64,000 nt of DNA from Pseudomonas sp. NFR16 (GTDB taxonomy: Bacteria; Pseudomonadota; Gammaproteobacteria; Pseudomonadales; Pseudomonadaceae), in NCBI RefSeq assembly GCF_900108875.1, contig NZ_FNYJ01000001.1, positions 496,001 to 560,000 on the forward strand, written 5' to 3'. The notes beneath the pieces are model-generated. The model made no database searches. It had not been told where the DNA came from and worked only from the letters and a program-made list of their open reading frames with translations. Made by a program: the position numbers and the translations under genes. Shown piece by piece: positions 8,634 through 16,379 of this stretch. Each line of letters opens with the position of its first letter. The stretch's first letter is position 1.

Positions 8634-9173
8634 TCAGTTGGATGCCGGCGCAGTGTCGAGCAACCGTTTCACCGCCTGCATTGCGCGTTCCATGCGGTAG
8701 CTCCAACTGCCTTCGATGACTTCAAAGCGCCGCCCATGCCGTTCGAGCCAATCCCGGCTTGCGTCGAAGAACGCCTGGCGTTCGCTCAACAGCGGCTGGC
8801 AGCGCTGGCCATCGCTTATCCATTCGACCCCTTCGGGGGACAGCAACAGGTGAAGATCGTAATGACGTTCGAGCAATGCAGGTTCAAGCCAGTCGGGACA
8901 GTCGTGGAACAGTGTGCGGCTCCAGAGGAGGTTGCTGAGCAAATGCGTGTCGAGAATCAACAGCGTGGGCGATTGCGCCCGGGCGGCGTCTTCCCACGCC
9001 AGCTGCCCTTGGGCAATTGCGGGAATGTCGGCATATACGGGGTCGCGCTGCTGCTCATCGATGAAGTGGCGGACGTATTCGTCCACCCGCACACCGCCGA
9101 AATGCGCCTGAATGTGCGCCGCCAGCCAGCTTTTGCCGCTGGACTCGGGACCGGTCAGTACCAAAACCTTCAT
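8634..9173 (-). CDS. NadR-like P-loop kinase (ribosylnicotinamide kinase-like)
   Basis: ATPase/kinase of 179 aa, equivalent to the C-terminal kinase domain of NadR alone, without the helix-turn-helix and adenylyltransferase parts. The P-loop is GPESSGKS at residues 8-15; LLILDTHLLS near 73-82 is the Walker-B-like segment. It lies 7 bases downstream of pnuC on the same strand, so the pair forms a salvage unit: PnuC lets nicotinamide riboside in, and the kinase phosphorylates and traps it as NMN. The substrate is inferred from that neighbour; related AAA_28 kinases could use another nucleoside. Confidence 0.85.
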   Translation of the reverse strand: MKVLVLTGPESSGKSWLAAHIQAHFGGVRVDEYVRHFIDEQQRDPVYADIPAIAQGQLAWEDAARAQSPTLLILDTHLLSNLLWSRTLFHDCPDWLEPALLERHYDLHLLLSPEGVEWISDGQRCQPLLSERQAFFDASRDWLERHGRRFEVIEGSWSYRMERAMQAVKRLLDTAPASN

Positions 9174-9180
9174 CGGCGTT

Positions 9181-9744
9181 TCACCGTGCCAGCGCAGGGT
9201 CGGCGCGCCAGTCGCGCCAACCTTGCACGGCGAGCAGCGTGAACAAAGCGTACAGCGCCGCTGTCAAGTACAGCGCTTTGTAGAGGAAAAGGCCGACGAA
9301 AATGACATCCAGCACGATCCACAAGGGCCAACATTGAACACGTTTCTGCGCCATCCACACCTGCGCGACCAGGCTGTACCCGGTCAGGGCGGCATCGAGC
9401 CAGGGCTGCGCTGCGTCGGTGAAATGCGCCATCGCCGCGCCGAGCAGCAGGCTCACCACACCGCCGATGACCAGGCTGATCAGCAGGCCGCCGCTGCCCA
9501 GCGAGGAGACGATGCGGCCGGTTTCGACATTGCCGCGTCGTGTCCATTGCCACCAGCCGTACAGTTGCAGGGCGGCGTACACAACCTGCAAGAGCATGTC
9601 CGAATAAAGCTTCACATCGAAGAAGATCCACGTGTACAGCAACACCATCACCAGTCCGATCGGCCAGCACCAGGGGTTTTGTTTGACTGTCAGCCAGACG
9701 GCGATGACACCGAGTGCGGCAGCGAACAGTTCAAGCCCGGACAT
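9181..9744 (-). CDS. pnuC: Nicotinamide riboside transporter PnuC
   Basis: Inner-membrane facilitator (187 aa) of the PnuC family, with several hydrophobic helices and the family segments ENPWCWPIG-like (here KQNPWCWPIGLV, residues 22-33) and QLYGWWQWTRRG (62-73). PnuC proteins import the uncharged vitamer nicotinamide riboside down its gradient. It is first in a two-gene operon with the NadR-like kinase. I see no thiamine (TPP) riboswitch upstream, which argues against the PnuT thiamine transporter subtype. Confidence 0.92.
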   Translation of the reverse strand: MSGLELFAAALGVIAVWLTVKQNPWCWPIGLVMVLLYTWIFFDVKLYSDMLLQVVYAALQLYGWWQWTRRGNVETGRIVSSLGSGGLLISLVIGGVVSLLLGAAMAHFTDAAQPWLDAALTGYSLVAQVWMAQKRVQCWPLWIVLDVIFVGLFLYKALYLTAALYALFTLLAVQGWRDWRADPALAR

Positions 9745-10062
9745 GGCAACTCCTGCGAAGGGACGAAAAAAGGGTCGGCGATTGTAAGCGCTTTATGGGT
9801 GCCATGGGGGCAATGGGCGAGGGCTGTTGAGCAAAAAAGCGGCGTAGGCCAATTGTCACCGAGGGTCGATTACAGTAACCGGCCAAACGCCAGTATCCAT
9901 GTTAGAGCGTTCGTCGAACAGGTCTGCTAGCATCGCCGGCGCTTACATGCCTGCGGACGTGAATCTTGCCTGTTCATGCGGTTTTTCTGACCGCACACCG
10001 TGCGTGCAATGTTGCTCAATAATTCAAGAGAGCCCTGCCATGAGCAGGCTCCATTCGGGGGA
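9745..10062. other. Divergent intergenic region, 318 bp
   Basis: Spacer between pnuC (minus) and uppP (plus). It holds two small inverted repeats: TGCGGT/ACCGCA (9977-9995) and GAGCCCTGC/GCAGGCTC with one bulged base (10029-10050), the latter ending 13 bases before the uppP start and able to affect its translation. No gene or riboswitch that I recognise. Confidence 0.5.
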
Positions 10063-10896
10063 ATGATGGATCTTTGGACCGCCGCACAGGCGCTGATACT
10101 TGGGGTTGTCGAAGGACTGACCGAGTTTTTGCCGATTTCCAGTACCGGCCACCAGATTATCGTCGCCGACCTGATCGGCTTCGGTGGCGAAAGGGCAATG
10201 GCTTTCAACATCATTATTCAACTGGGCGCGATCCTGGCCGTGATCTGGGAATTTCGCCGGAAGATTTTCGACGTGGTGACCGGGCTGCCAACCCAGCCAC
10301 GGGCCAGGCGTTTCACCGCCAATCTGATTGTCGGCGTTCTGCCGGCGATGGTGCTGGGGGTGATTTTCGCCGACATGATTCATTATTACCTCTTCAACCC
10401 CATCACCGTCGCTGTGGCGCTGGTGGTGGGCGGCGTGATCATGCTCTGGGCCGAGCGCCGCGAGCACACCATCCGCGCTGAAACCGTGGATGAGATGAGC
10501 TGGGTCGACGCGCTCAAAATCGGTTTCGCCCAATGCCTGGCGATGATTCCGGGTACTTCGCGCTCGGGATCGACCATCATTGGCGGGCTGTTGTTCGGGC
10601 TGTCGCGCAAGGCTGCCACCGAGTTCTCGTTTTTCCTGGCGATGCCGACCATGATCGCCGCATCGGTGTATTCCGGTTACAAGTACCGCGACCTGTTTCA
10701 ACCAGATGACTTCGCCGTGTTCGCGACGGGATTCATCACCTCATTCATCTTCGCGATGATCGCGGTGCGTGGCTTGCTCAAATTCATTGCGAATCATAGC
10801 TACGCGGTGTTTGCGTGGTACCGGATCGCGTTCGGTCTGTTGATTCTGGCGACCTGGCTGTTTGGCTGGATCGACTGGACCAGCGTGCAGGCCTGA
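10063..10896 (+). CDS. uppP: Undecaprenyl-diphosphatase UppP (BacA)
   Basis: Integral inner-membrane phosphatase (277 aa) that recycles undecaprenyl diphosphate to the monophosphate carrier for peptidoglycan and O-antigen synthesis; extra dose gives bacitracin resistance. Both signature motifs are present: [14 protein letters not shown] near residue 20 and [10 protein letters not shown] near 165-175, plus about seven hydrophobic helices. The start is ATG 10063 (or the adjacent ATG 10066) behind GGGGGA; the longer upstream frame from 10000 is not needed. The DUF1294 gene follows after 3 bases. Confidence 0.97.
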   Translation: MMDLWTAAQALILGVVEGLTEFLPISSTGHQIIVADLIGFGGERAMAFNIIIQLGAILAVIWEFRRKIFDVVTGLPTQPRARRFTANLIVGVLPAMVLGVIFADMIHYYLFNPITVAVALVVGGVIMLWAERREHTIRAETVDEMSWVDALKIGFAQCLAMIPGTSRSGSTIIGGLLFGLSRKAATEFSFFLAMPTMIAASVYSGYKYRDLFQPDDFAVFATGFITSFIFAMIAVRGLLKFIANHSYAVFAWYRIAFGLLILATWLFGWIDWTSVQA

Positions 10897-10899
10897 CCG

Positions 10900-11343
10900 A
10901 TGAGTGCGCGCCTTCAGACCGACGCCAGCGGCCGCCGCACGCCGACGATGCTGCGCTTTGCGAAACTCAAGGTGCTGTTGCTAGTGGCGTTCTGCGCGCT
11001 GCCGGTTTACGGCGTCGCGACGATCTGGCTGCAAAACAGCTCATGGCTGCCATGGCTGCCCGCCGCGATCTATCTGGTCATGAGCGTCATCACCTTCGGA
11101 TTTTACGGTTACGACAAGCGGCAAGCTCGCGGTGAGGGACGCCGTACGCCGGAGAAACTGCTCCATGGACTGGAGCTGCTCGGCGGCTGGCCCGGAGCGC
11201 TGGTCGCGCAGCAGGTCTTTCGCCACAAAACCCGCAAGGTTGCCTTTCAAGTGGTGTTCTGGCTGATCGTGCTGTTGCACGAGTTGTTCTGGATCGACCG
11301 CATCGTGCTCGGCGGCAACTTCATCGCCCGACACTTTTACTGA
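10900..11343 (+). CDS. DUF1294 family membrane protein
   Basis: Small inner-membrane protein of 147 aa with hydrophobic segments near residues 25-42, 50-68 and 120-138, and the family region FGFYGYDKRQARGEGRR followed by LHGLELLGGWPGALVAQ. Function is not known to me; the family is sometimes found fused to cold-shock domains, but none is present here. It starts 3 bases after uppP and is probably co-transcribed with it. Confidence 0.85.
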   Translation: MSARLQTDASGRRTPTMLRFAKLKVLLLVAFCALPVYGVATIWLQNSSWLPWLPAAIYLVMSVITFGFYGYDKRQARGEGRRTPEKLLHGLELLGGWPGALVAQQVFRHKTRKVAFQVVFWLIVLLHELFWIDRIVLGGNFIARHFY

Positions 11344-11358
11344 CGGCTGCAGGGCCGC

Positions 11359-11715
11359 TCACAGTTTCAGCGCGACCTGTCGTTTCTTCGCCAGCTTGCT
11401 CACCACCCGTTGATGCGATTGCGTCAGCAGGTCACGCAGTTCCTCACTGCCGATGGCGTAGGGGTACGTCAGAGTGATCCAGTGGGCGCGTGCGAGGTAA
11501 GGAGCAGGGCCCACGCCGGGGCGATCGACGTAGCCGAGAAACAGCTCGCTGCCCACCTTGAATGACAAGTCATCACCGGCCAGGCCCATGACCGCGAACA
11601 TTTTCGTGTCGGCGATGGAGAACACCCGCACGCCGCCCCATTTGTAATCCTCACGCGCGCCCGGCAGGCTCAGGCAGAACGCGGCCACTTCGTCACGGTG
11701 CATGGTCATCCTCAT
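11359..11715 (-). CDS. MmcQ/YjbR family protein
   Basis: Small cytoplasmic protein (118 aa) of the MmcQ/YjbR (DUF419) fold, related to the CyaY-like double-wing DNA-binding structure. Family features seen: LPGAREDYKWGG near the N-terminus, KVG in the middle and WITLTYP. No biochemical role is established. It ends 15 bases from the convergent DUF1294 gene. ATG 11715 is used; ATG 11709 or 11703 would also work. Confidence 0.85.
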   Translation of the reverse strand: MRMTMHRDEVAAFCLSLPGAREDYKWGGVRVFSIADTKMFAVMGLAGDDLSFKVGSELFLGYVDRPGVGPAPYLARAHWITLTYPYAIGSEELRDLLTQSHQRVVSKLAKKRQVALKL

Positions 11716-11753
11716 TCATGATGTCTGACGCCCAAGGGCGCCGGGGTCAGCGG

Positions 11754-12671
11754 TCACAGCGGGCGTTGACCACTGTTGAACGCGGTTTCCAGATGGTCCA
11801 GCCACGCCCGCACGGCGGGAAGCACGCCACGCCGGTGGGGATAGACAGCTTGCAACCAGGCAGACGGACAGTGCCAGTCCGGCAGCAGCCGAACCAGCGC
11901 ACCGCTGGCCAGCTCGTTTTCGCAATACATCATCGGCAGGACGGTAAACCCCAGTCCGGCCAGGGTGGCTGCCTTGCGCATTTCAAAATCCTCCACGCTC
12001 AACCTTGGCTGCATCGCCAGATCGAAACGCTCGCCCGCCGCATTGTGCAAGCGGGCACGGGCCAGGCGATCGGAATCCAACGCGCCGAGGAAGGGCAGCG
12101 AGGTCAGTTCCCGCGGATGGCTGACTCGGTTGGCCTGGGCAAAATGCGGCGCGGCGACCACTTCGGTCTGAGCTTCTCTGAGCCGACGGGTCACCAGGTT
12201 CAGCTCTTCATCGTCAGCCTCACGCACCCGCAGCGCGACGTCGATGCCTTCATTGATCAGGTCCACACGCCGGTTGACCAGCAGCAGATCGAGCTGAACC
12301 TGCGGGTAGTGCTGGAGAAAATCCCGGACCAGCGGGGTGAGTTGACTGGCCAGCCCTACTGGACTGCTGACCCGCAGCGGGCCTCGCGGTTCGGACGTCG
12401 CGCTGGCAACCACTTCGTCGGCAAGCTCCGCCTCCAGCAGCATGGCCTGGCAGTGTCTGAGGTAGCGTTCTCCGAGCGCCGTGAGTTGCATCTTGCGGGT
12501 CGTGCGCTGCAGCAACCGCGCGTTCAAACGAATTTCCAGTTCGGCGATGCGTCGCGACAGTCGGGATTTGGGAATGCCCAGCAAACGGCCTGCTGCCGCA
12601 AACCCGCCCGCTTCGACGACTTTGGCGAAGTAAAACAGGTCGTTAAGGTTTTTCGGGTCGCCGGGGATCAC
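11754..12671 (-). CDS. LysR-family transcriptional regulator
   Basis: LTTR of 305 aa: N-terminal winged helix-turn-helix (residues 8-65, AAGRLLGIPKSRLSRRIAELE) and a C-terminal LysR substrate domain. It resembles the AaeR/DsdC-like and PA-type LTTRs that often regulate quinone or drug-inducible oxidoreductases, but its inducer cannot be told from sequence. The gene is divergent from the DUF302 gene at 12857, separated by 185 bases that would contain its operator. Confidence 0.93.
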   Translation of the reverse strand: MIPGDPKNLNDLFYFAKVVEAGGFAAAGRLLGIPKSRLSRRIAELEIRLNARLLQRTTRKMQLTALGERYLRHCQAMLLEAELADEVVASATSEPRGPLRVSSPVGLASQLTPLVRDFLQHYPQVQLDLLLVNRRVDLINEGIDVALRVREADDEELNLVTRRLREAQTEVVAAPHFAQANRVSHPRELTSLPFLGALDSDRLARARLHNAAGERFDLAMQPRLSVEDFEMRKAATLAGLGFTVLPMMYCENELASGALVRLLPDWHCPSAWLQAVYPHRRGVLPAVRAWLDHLETAFNSGQRPL

Positions 12672-12856
12672 GTATCAGAACCTTCGCGGTTGAGCAGGGA
12701 CGACGATTGTACGACGAACCGGGCCTGATCGAGCGTTATCACAGGCCGTTGAATGTAGCAGTGGCGCCTTCCGTCGACCTTCATCCTGCACGGCAGAACT
12801 TTAGATTGTAGTTGTAATCCTTTGCGAGGTATCAGCCATTCAGAGGAAGTGTGCAC

Positions 12857-13354
12857 ATGCCTGTTAATGAACAACCGTTTCAGGGCGTCAGGTTGCAGGT
12901 CGCGTCCGAGAAGTCTTACGACGCGCTGTTGACTGCGTTACTCGACGACATCGGCCATGCGCCGGTGAAGATGGATGAGATGGTAAACCGGCACGCGTCG
13001 TGGGACGCCTTTCGCGACGAGATCGAGCGCAAAGCGGGACCCAGCGGCTTCATGCTGTTTTCACTGCTCGATCATGGCGCTTGGACGCGAAAGGCCGGGT
13101 TGTCACAACGGGCCATGCGCGTGGTACTGGGAAACCCGTTGATTGCTATCACCATGCTCAAGCACGACCCGCGTTCGGGGCTGTTCGCTCCGGTTGAACT
13201 GTTGCTGCTGGAAGAGTCCGCCAACACCAGCAGCATCGTTTACGTCAGACCTTCGTCGCTGATGGTGGTGGAGCCTGATCAGCCGCTGCTCGACGCAGCC
13301 ACCGCCCTCGACCGCAAGCTTGCGGCGCTGGTGAGTAAAACGGCGGGAGGGTGA
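12857..13354 (+). CDS. DUF302 family protein
   Basis: Soluble protein of 165 aa. The DUF302 core includes SEKSYDALLTALLDDIG at the start and DPRSGLFAPVELLLLE in the middle. The family has a small alpha/beta fold of unknown function. ATG 12857 is preferred over in-frame GTG 12851 because AGAGGAAG lies 7 bases before it. It is divergent from a LysR gene, a possible regulator-target pair, and convergent with xenA across a hairpin terminator. Confidence 0.85.
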   Translation: MPVNEQPFQGVRLQVASEKSYDALLTALLDDIGHAPVKMDEMVNRHASWDAFRDEIERKAGPSGFMLFSLLDHGAWTRKAGLSQRAMRVVLGNPLIAITMLKHDPRSGLFAPVELLLLEESANTSSIVYVRPSSLMVVEPDQPLLDAATALDRKLAALVSKTAGG

Positions 13355-13370
13355 GCGGGCTGTGACAGGT

Positions 13371-13393
13371 GCCGGCCCTGCGAGCGGGCCGGC
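13371..13393. terminator. Bidirectional hairpin between DUF302 gene and xenA
   Basis: Perfect 8-bp stem GCCGGCCC / GGGCCGGC with a 7-base loop, in the gap between convergent genes. The T-run after it is poor (CTTGT), so it may be a weak or stabilising terminator. Confidence 0.5.
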
Positions 13394-13448
13394 TTGTATG
13401 GTTGACAGCGCGGCGTTGCACCGCGTCGTCTGACAGTTATCCTGCCGG

Positions 13449-14540
13449 TCAGCGGTAGCGTTCCAGCCAATGGGCGTAAGGTGCAGGCAGCATCCAGGAC
13501 GCTTTGTCCACACCCAGCTCTTTGGCGGCAAAGTAAGCCCAGTGCGGGTCGGCCAGATGAGCGCGGCCTACGGAAACCAGGTCCAGCTGACCGGCTGCGA
13601 TGGCGTCATGTGCCAATTGTGGCGTGCCGAAGCCCCAGGCAGAGGTCACCGGCAGGCCCGCTTCGCGGCGCACCCGCTCTGCAACCGGACCCATGAATGC
13701 GGGCCCCCACGGGATGTTGGCCTGGGGGATGGTGAAGCCAACGCTGACACTCAGCAGGTCCAGGCCGCCGCCCTTGAATTTCCTCGCCAGTTCAATGGAC
13801 TCGGTCAGCGTCTGCTCGTCGCGGCCGTCGTATTCGATCACCCCGAAACGGGCAGTGAGCGGCAGGTTTTCCGGCCATACTTCGCGCACGGCCGCCAGCG
13901 TTTCAAGGAGAAACCGGCTGCGGTTTTCGAAGCTGCCGCCATAGGCGTCCGTGCGTTTGTTGGAGTGCTCCGAGAAGAAGCTCTGCGCCAGGTAGCCATG
14001 GGCAAAATGCAGTTCGATCCACTCGAAGCCCGCGTCGCGGGCACGGCGCGCGGCATCCACGAAGTCCTGACGCACGCGGGCGATGTCGTCCAGGGTCATT
14101 TCCTGCGGGACTTTGGGCAGGTGCTCGCCGAAAGCGATCGGCGAGGGCGCCAGGGTTTTCCAGCCACGGGGATCGTTTTCTGGAATGTGGTCGTCACCTT
14201 CCCAAGGGCGGTTGGCACTTGCCTTGCGGCCGGCGTGGGCGATCTGGATGCCGGGCACCGAACCCGCTGCCTTGATGGCGTTGACCACCGGAACGAATGC
14301 CTGAGCGTGTTCGTCGCTCCAGATACCCGCACAGCCCGGTGTGATGCGTCCTTCCGGTGACACGGCGGTGGCCTCGACCACGACCAGACCGGCGCCGCCA
14401 CGGGCCATGCTGGCGAGGTGCACATGGTGCCAGTCGTTGATCACGCCGTCCTCGGCCATGTACTGACACATCGGCGGAATGGCGATGCGATTGCGTAGCG
14501 TGATGTCCTTTAAAGTGAACGGCTCGAACAGTGCGGACAT
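13449..14540 (-). CDS. xenA: Xenobiotic reductase XenA-like old yellow enzyme
   Basis: FMN-dependent NAD(P)H:flavin oxidoreductase, 363 aa, the same length as Pseudomonas XenA. It reduces activated alkenes, nitro-compounds and nitrate esters in the cytoplasm. Visible active-site residues: C25 in PPMCQY, and H178/H181 in ELHFAHGYL, which hydrogen-bond the substrate. It is a thermophilic-like (YqjM) subclass protein. ATG 14540 begins the conserved MSALFEPFTL; the frame upstream only antisenses the ArsR gene. It is divergent from that ArsR regulator, suggesting direct control. Confidence 0.93.
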   Translation of the reverse strand: MSALFEPFTLKDITLRNRIAIPPMCQYMAEDGVINDWHHVHLASMARGGAGLVVVEATAVSPEGRITPGCAGIWSDEHAQAFVPVVNAIKAAGSVPGIQIAHAGRKASANRPWEGDDHIPENDPRGWKTLAPSPIAFGEHLPKVPQEMTLDDIARVRQDFVDAARRARDAGFEWIELHFAHGYLAQSFFSEHSNKRTDAYGGSFENRSRFLLETLAAVREVWPENLPLTARFGVIEYDGRDEQTLTESIELARKFKGGGLDLLSVSVGFTIPQANIPWGPAFMGPVAERVRREAGLPVTSAWGFGTPQLAHDAIAAGQLDLVSVGRAHLADPHWAYFAAKELGVDKASWMLPAPYAHWLERYR

Positions 14541-14572
14541 GTAAGTGTCTCCGGTGATGGTTGATTCGTTTG

Positions 14573-14588
14573 TTCGATAGTATTCGAA
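14573..14588. promoter_or_regulatory. Candidate ArsR operator between xenA and arsR-type gene
   Basis: Inverted repeat TTCGA-TAGTAT-TCGAA centred in the 75-bp xenA/ArsR spacer, in A/T-rich DNA. ArsR proteins usually bind imperfect palindromes in such divergent promoters. The assignment is by position only. Confidence 0.35.
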
Positions 14589-14615
14589 ATATGGCTTAAT
14601 CGCTAACCCCTCGCT

Positions 14616-14927
14616 ATGATTCGCCCCATGCGAGCCTTCAAACATCCTTTTCCTTCCGAGTTCGTGCTTGAGCGTGTGCTGTATGCACTCAGCGATCCTG
14701 TGCGCCTGGAAATCGTCCGTTACCTGGCCAATACCCAAGAGGCGACTTGCGGCGAACTGGATGGCGGTCGTCCCAAGTCGAGTATGTCCCATCACTTTCG
14801 CGTGCTGCGTGATGCCGGTCTGGTCCAGACCCGGAACATCGGCACGACGCACATGAACTCGCTGCGCGCCGATGAGCTCGATCAGCGATTTCCCGGTCTG
14901 CTGCCATGCATTCTGGCGCAACGCTGA
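14616..14927 (+). CDS. ArsR-family winged-helix regulator
   Basis: Repressor of 103 aa with an ArsR HTH: ALSDPVRLEIVRYLAN, then SSMSHHFRVLRDAGLV as the recognition helix and wing. There is no CxC metal-binding motif of the ArsR type, so it is probably not a metal sensor; related proteins next to flavin reductases respond to electrophiles or redox change. It diverges from xenA. Start is ATG 14616 or 14628; neither has a clear ribosome binding site. Confidence 0.9.
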   Translation: MIRPMRAFKHPFPSEFVLERVLYALSDPVRLEIVRYLANTQEATCGELDGGRPKSSMSHHFRVLRDAGLVQTRNIGTTHMNSLRADELDQRFPGLLPCILAQR

Positions 14928-14996
14928 TCACGCACTGTATGTGCAGAGTTTTTCATGAATGAAGAGCGAGTCGGGCGTGTGACCCGTGGCATGAAC

Positions 14997-15022
14997 GCGC
15001 GCCTGCATCCCTGCAGACGCGC
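14997..15022. terminator. Hairpin between ArsR gene and gluconate dehydrogenase operon
   Basis: Inverted repeat GCGCGCCTGCA / TGCAGACGCGC with one internal mismatch and a 4-base loop, followed by GCTTTG on the plus side. It lies between convergent genes and probably terminates one or both. Confidence 0.5.
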
Positions 15023-15068
15023 GCTTTGCCATCAGACCTTCAGACCTGCGCGGCGGTCAGGACTGGAC

Positions 15069-16373
15069 TCAATGCCCGGTCACCTGGCCCAGGTCATCGC
15101 CTGAGGTGGTTTTCATGTCGCTGCTGCGCAGCCTGGCGACGTCATCGGCCGTCACTTCGCTGGCCTGGTTGCCCCAACTGGTACGAATGAAGTTCACCAC
15201 GGCGGCGACCTTCTCGTCGTTCAGGCGCCAGGCGAATGCCGGCATGGTGAAGTTCGAAGGTGCCGTATGGGTCGCCGGGACGGTGCCGCCTGCCAGCACC
15301 ACGTGAATCAGCGAAGTCGGATCGGCCGTCTGAACCACCGGATTACCGGCAAGCGCTGGGAAGACCCGGGTGTAGCCCTGGCCATCGGTGCGGTGGCACG
15401 CTGCACAGTTGTCGATGTAGACCGACGCCCCCGGTTTGCTGTCGTCGCCTTTCCACAGCGCATCGGCGACCTGCCTGTCATAGACATGCGGCTTGTCGTC
15501 CGGATTGCTGGCAGGCAGCGTCTTCAGATAGCGGGCAATGGCTCTGAGGTCGGCATCGCTCATGTACTGCATGCTGTGCTCGACCACATCGCTCATGCCA
15601 CCGAACACCGCGCTGCGGTCACTGCGGCCGGTCTTGAGGAACTGCATCAGGTCGTCTTCGCTCCAGCTGCCCAGGCCATCCTTGTGGTCGCCGCGCAGGT
15701 TTTTGGCAATCCAGCCTTCGAGCGGCGCGCTGCCGGCCAGAAACTGGCTGCCTTCGGCCGGGGTCAGTGCTTTTTCCTGCATCGTCAGTGCGCGCGGTGT
15801 GTGACAGGCGCCGCAATGACCCAGCCCCTCGACCAGATAGGCGCCGCGGTTGACCACTGCATCAGCACTGGCCGTCGGCTCGAAAGCCTTCACCGGCGGA
15901 GCGAACAGGCTGCGCCAGATCGACAGGGGCCAGCGCATGCTCAGCGGCCAGGGGATGTCCGTGGGTTTGTTCGGCTCGGCGACAGGCGCGACGCCCTTCA
16001 TGAAATACGCATACAGCGCATGCATGTCGTCATCGCTGACCCGCGCGTAGGACGGGAAGGGCATCGCCGGGTAAAGCGTGCTGCCGCTTTTGCCGATGCC
16101 GTGCCGCACGGCCTGATCGAAGTCTTCGAAGCTGTACTGGCCGATGCCGGTCGGATCCGGCGTGATGTTGGTGGAGTACACCGTACCGATCGGCGTTTCC
16201 ATCGGTAAGCCGCCGGCAAACGGCTTGCCGCCCTTGGCGGTGTGACAGGCCACGCAATCACCGGCTCGCGCCAGGTATTCGCCCTTTTTGACAAGCGCGT
16301 CGTCGTCGGCTGCCAGCACGCACGTACTGGCGCTGAACAGCACAGAGGCGATCAACAGTGTTTTCATGCTCAT
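15069..16373 (-). CDS. Gluconate 2-dehydrogenase, triheme cytochrome c subunit
   Basis: Periplasmic, membrane-attached cytochrome c of 434 aa with a signal peptide (about 1-21, ending VLAADDD) and three heme-binding CxxCH motifs: CVACH 40-44, CGACH 187-191 and CAACH 323-327. It takes electrons from the flavoprotein subunit and passes them to ubiquinone. It is the last gene of a three-gene operon, 6 bases after the flavoprotein gene. The same architecture serves sorbitol, fructose and alcohol dehydrogenases; the PtxS site upstream favours gluconate. Confidence 0.93.
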   Translation of the reverse strand: MSMKTLLIASVLFSASTCVLAADDDALVKKGEYLARAGDCVACHTAKGGKPFAGGLPMETPIGTVYSTNITPDPTGIGQYSFEDFDQAVRHGIGKSGSTLYPAMPFPSYARVSDDDMHALYAYFMKGVAPVAEPNKPTDIPWPLSMRWPLSIWRSLFAPPVKAFEPTASADAVVNRGAYLVEGLGHCGACHTPRALTMQEKALTPAEGSQFLAGSAPLEGWIAKNLRGDHKDGLGSWSEDDLMQFLKTGRSDRSAVFGGMSDVVEHSMQYMSDADLRAIARYLKTLPASNPDDKPHVYDRQVADALWKGDDSKPGASVYIDNCAACHRTDGQGYTRVFPALAGNPVVQTADPTSLIHVVLAGGTVPATHTAPSNFTMPAFAWRLNDEKVAAVVNFIRTSWGNQASEVTADDVARLRSSDMKTTSGDDLGQVTGH

Positions 16374-16379
16374 CGCTCC

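Noticed and set aside
9112..9930. 272-aa plus ORF opposite pnuC and the NadR-like kinase
   Set aside because: Antisense shadow; the minus strand has P-loop and PnuC signatures.
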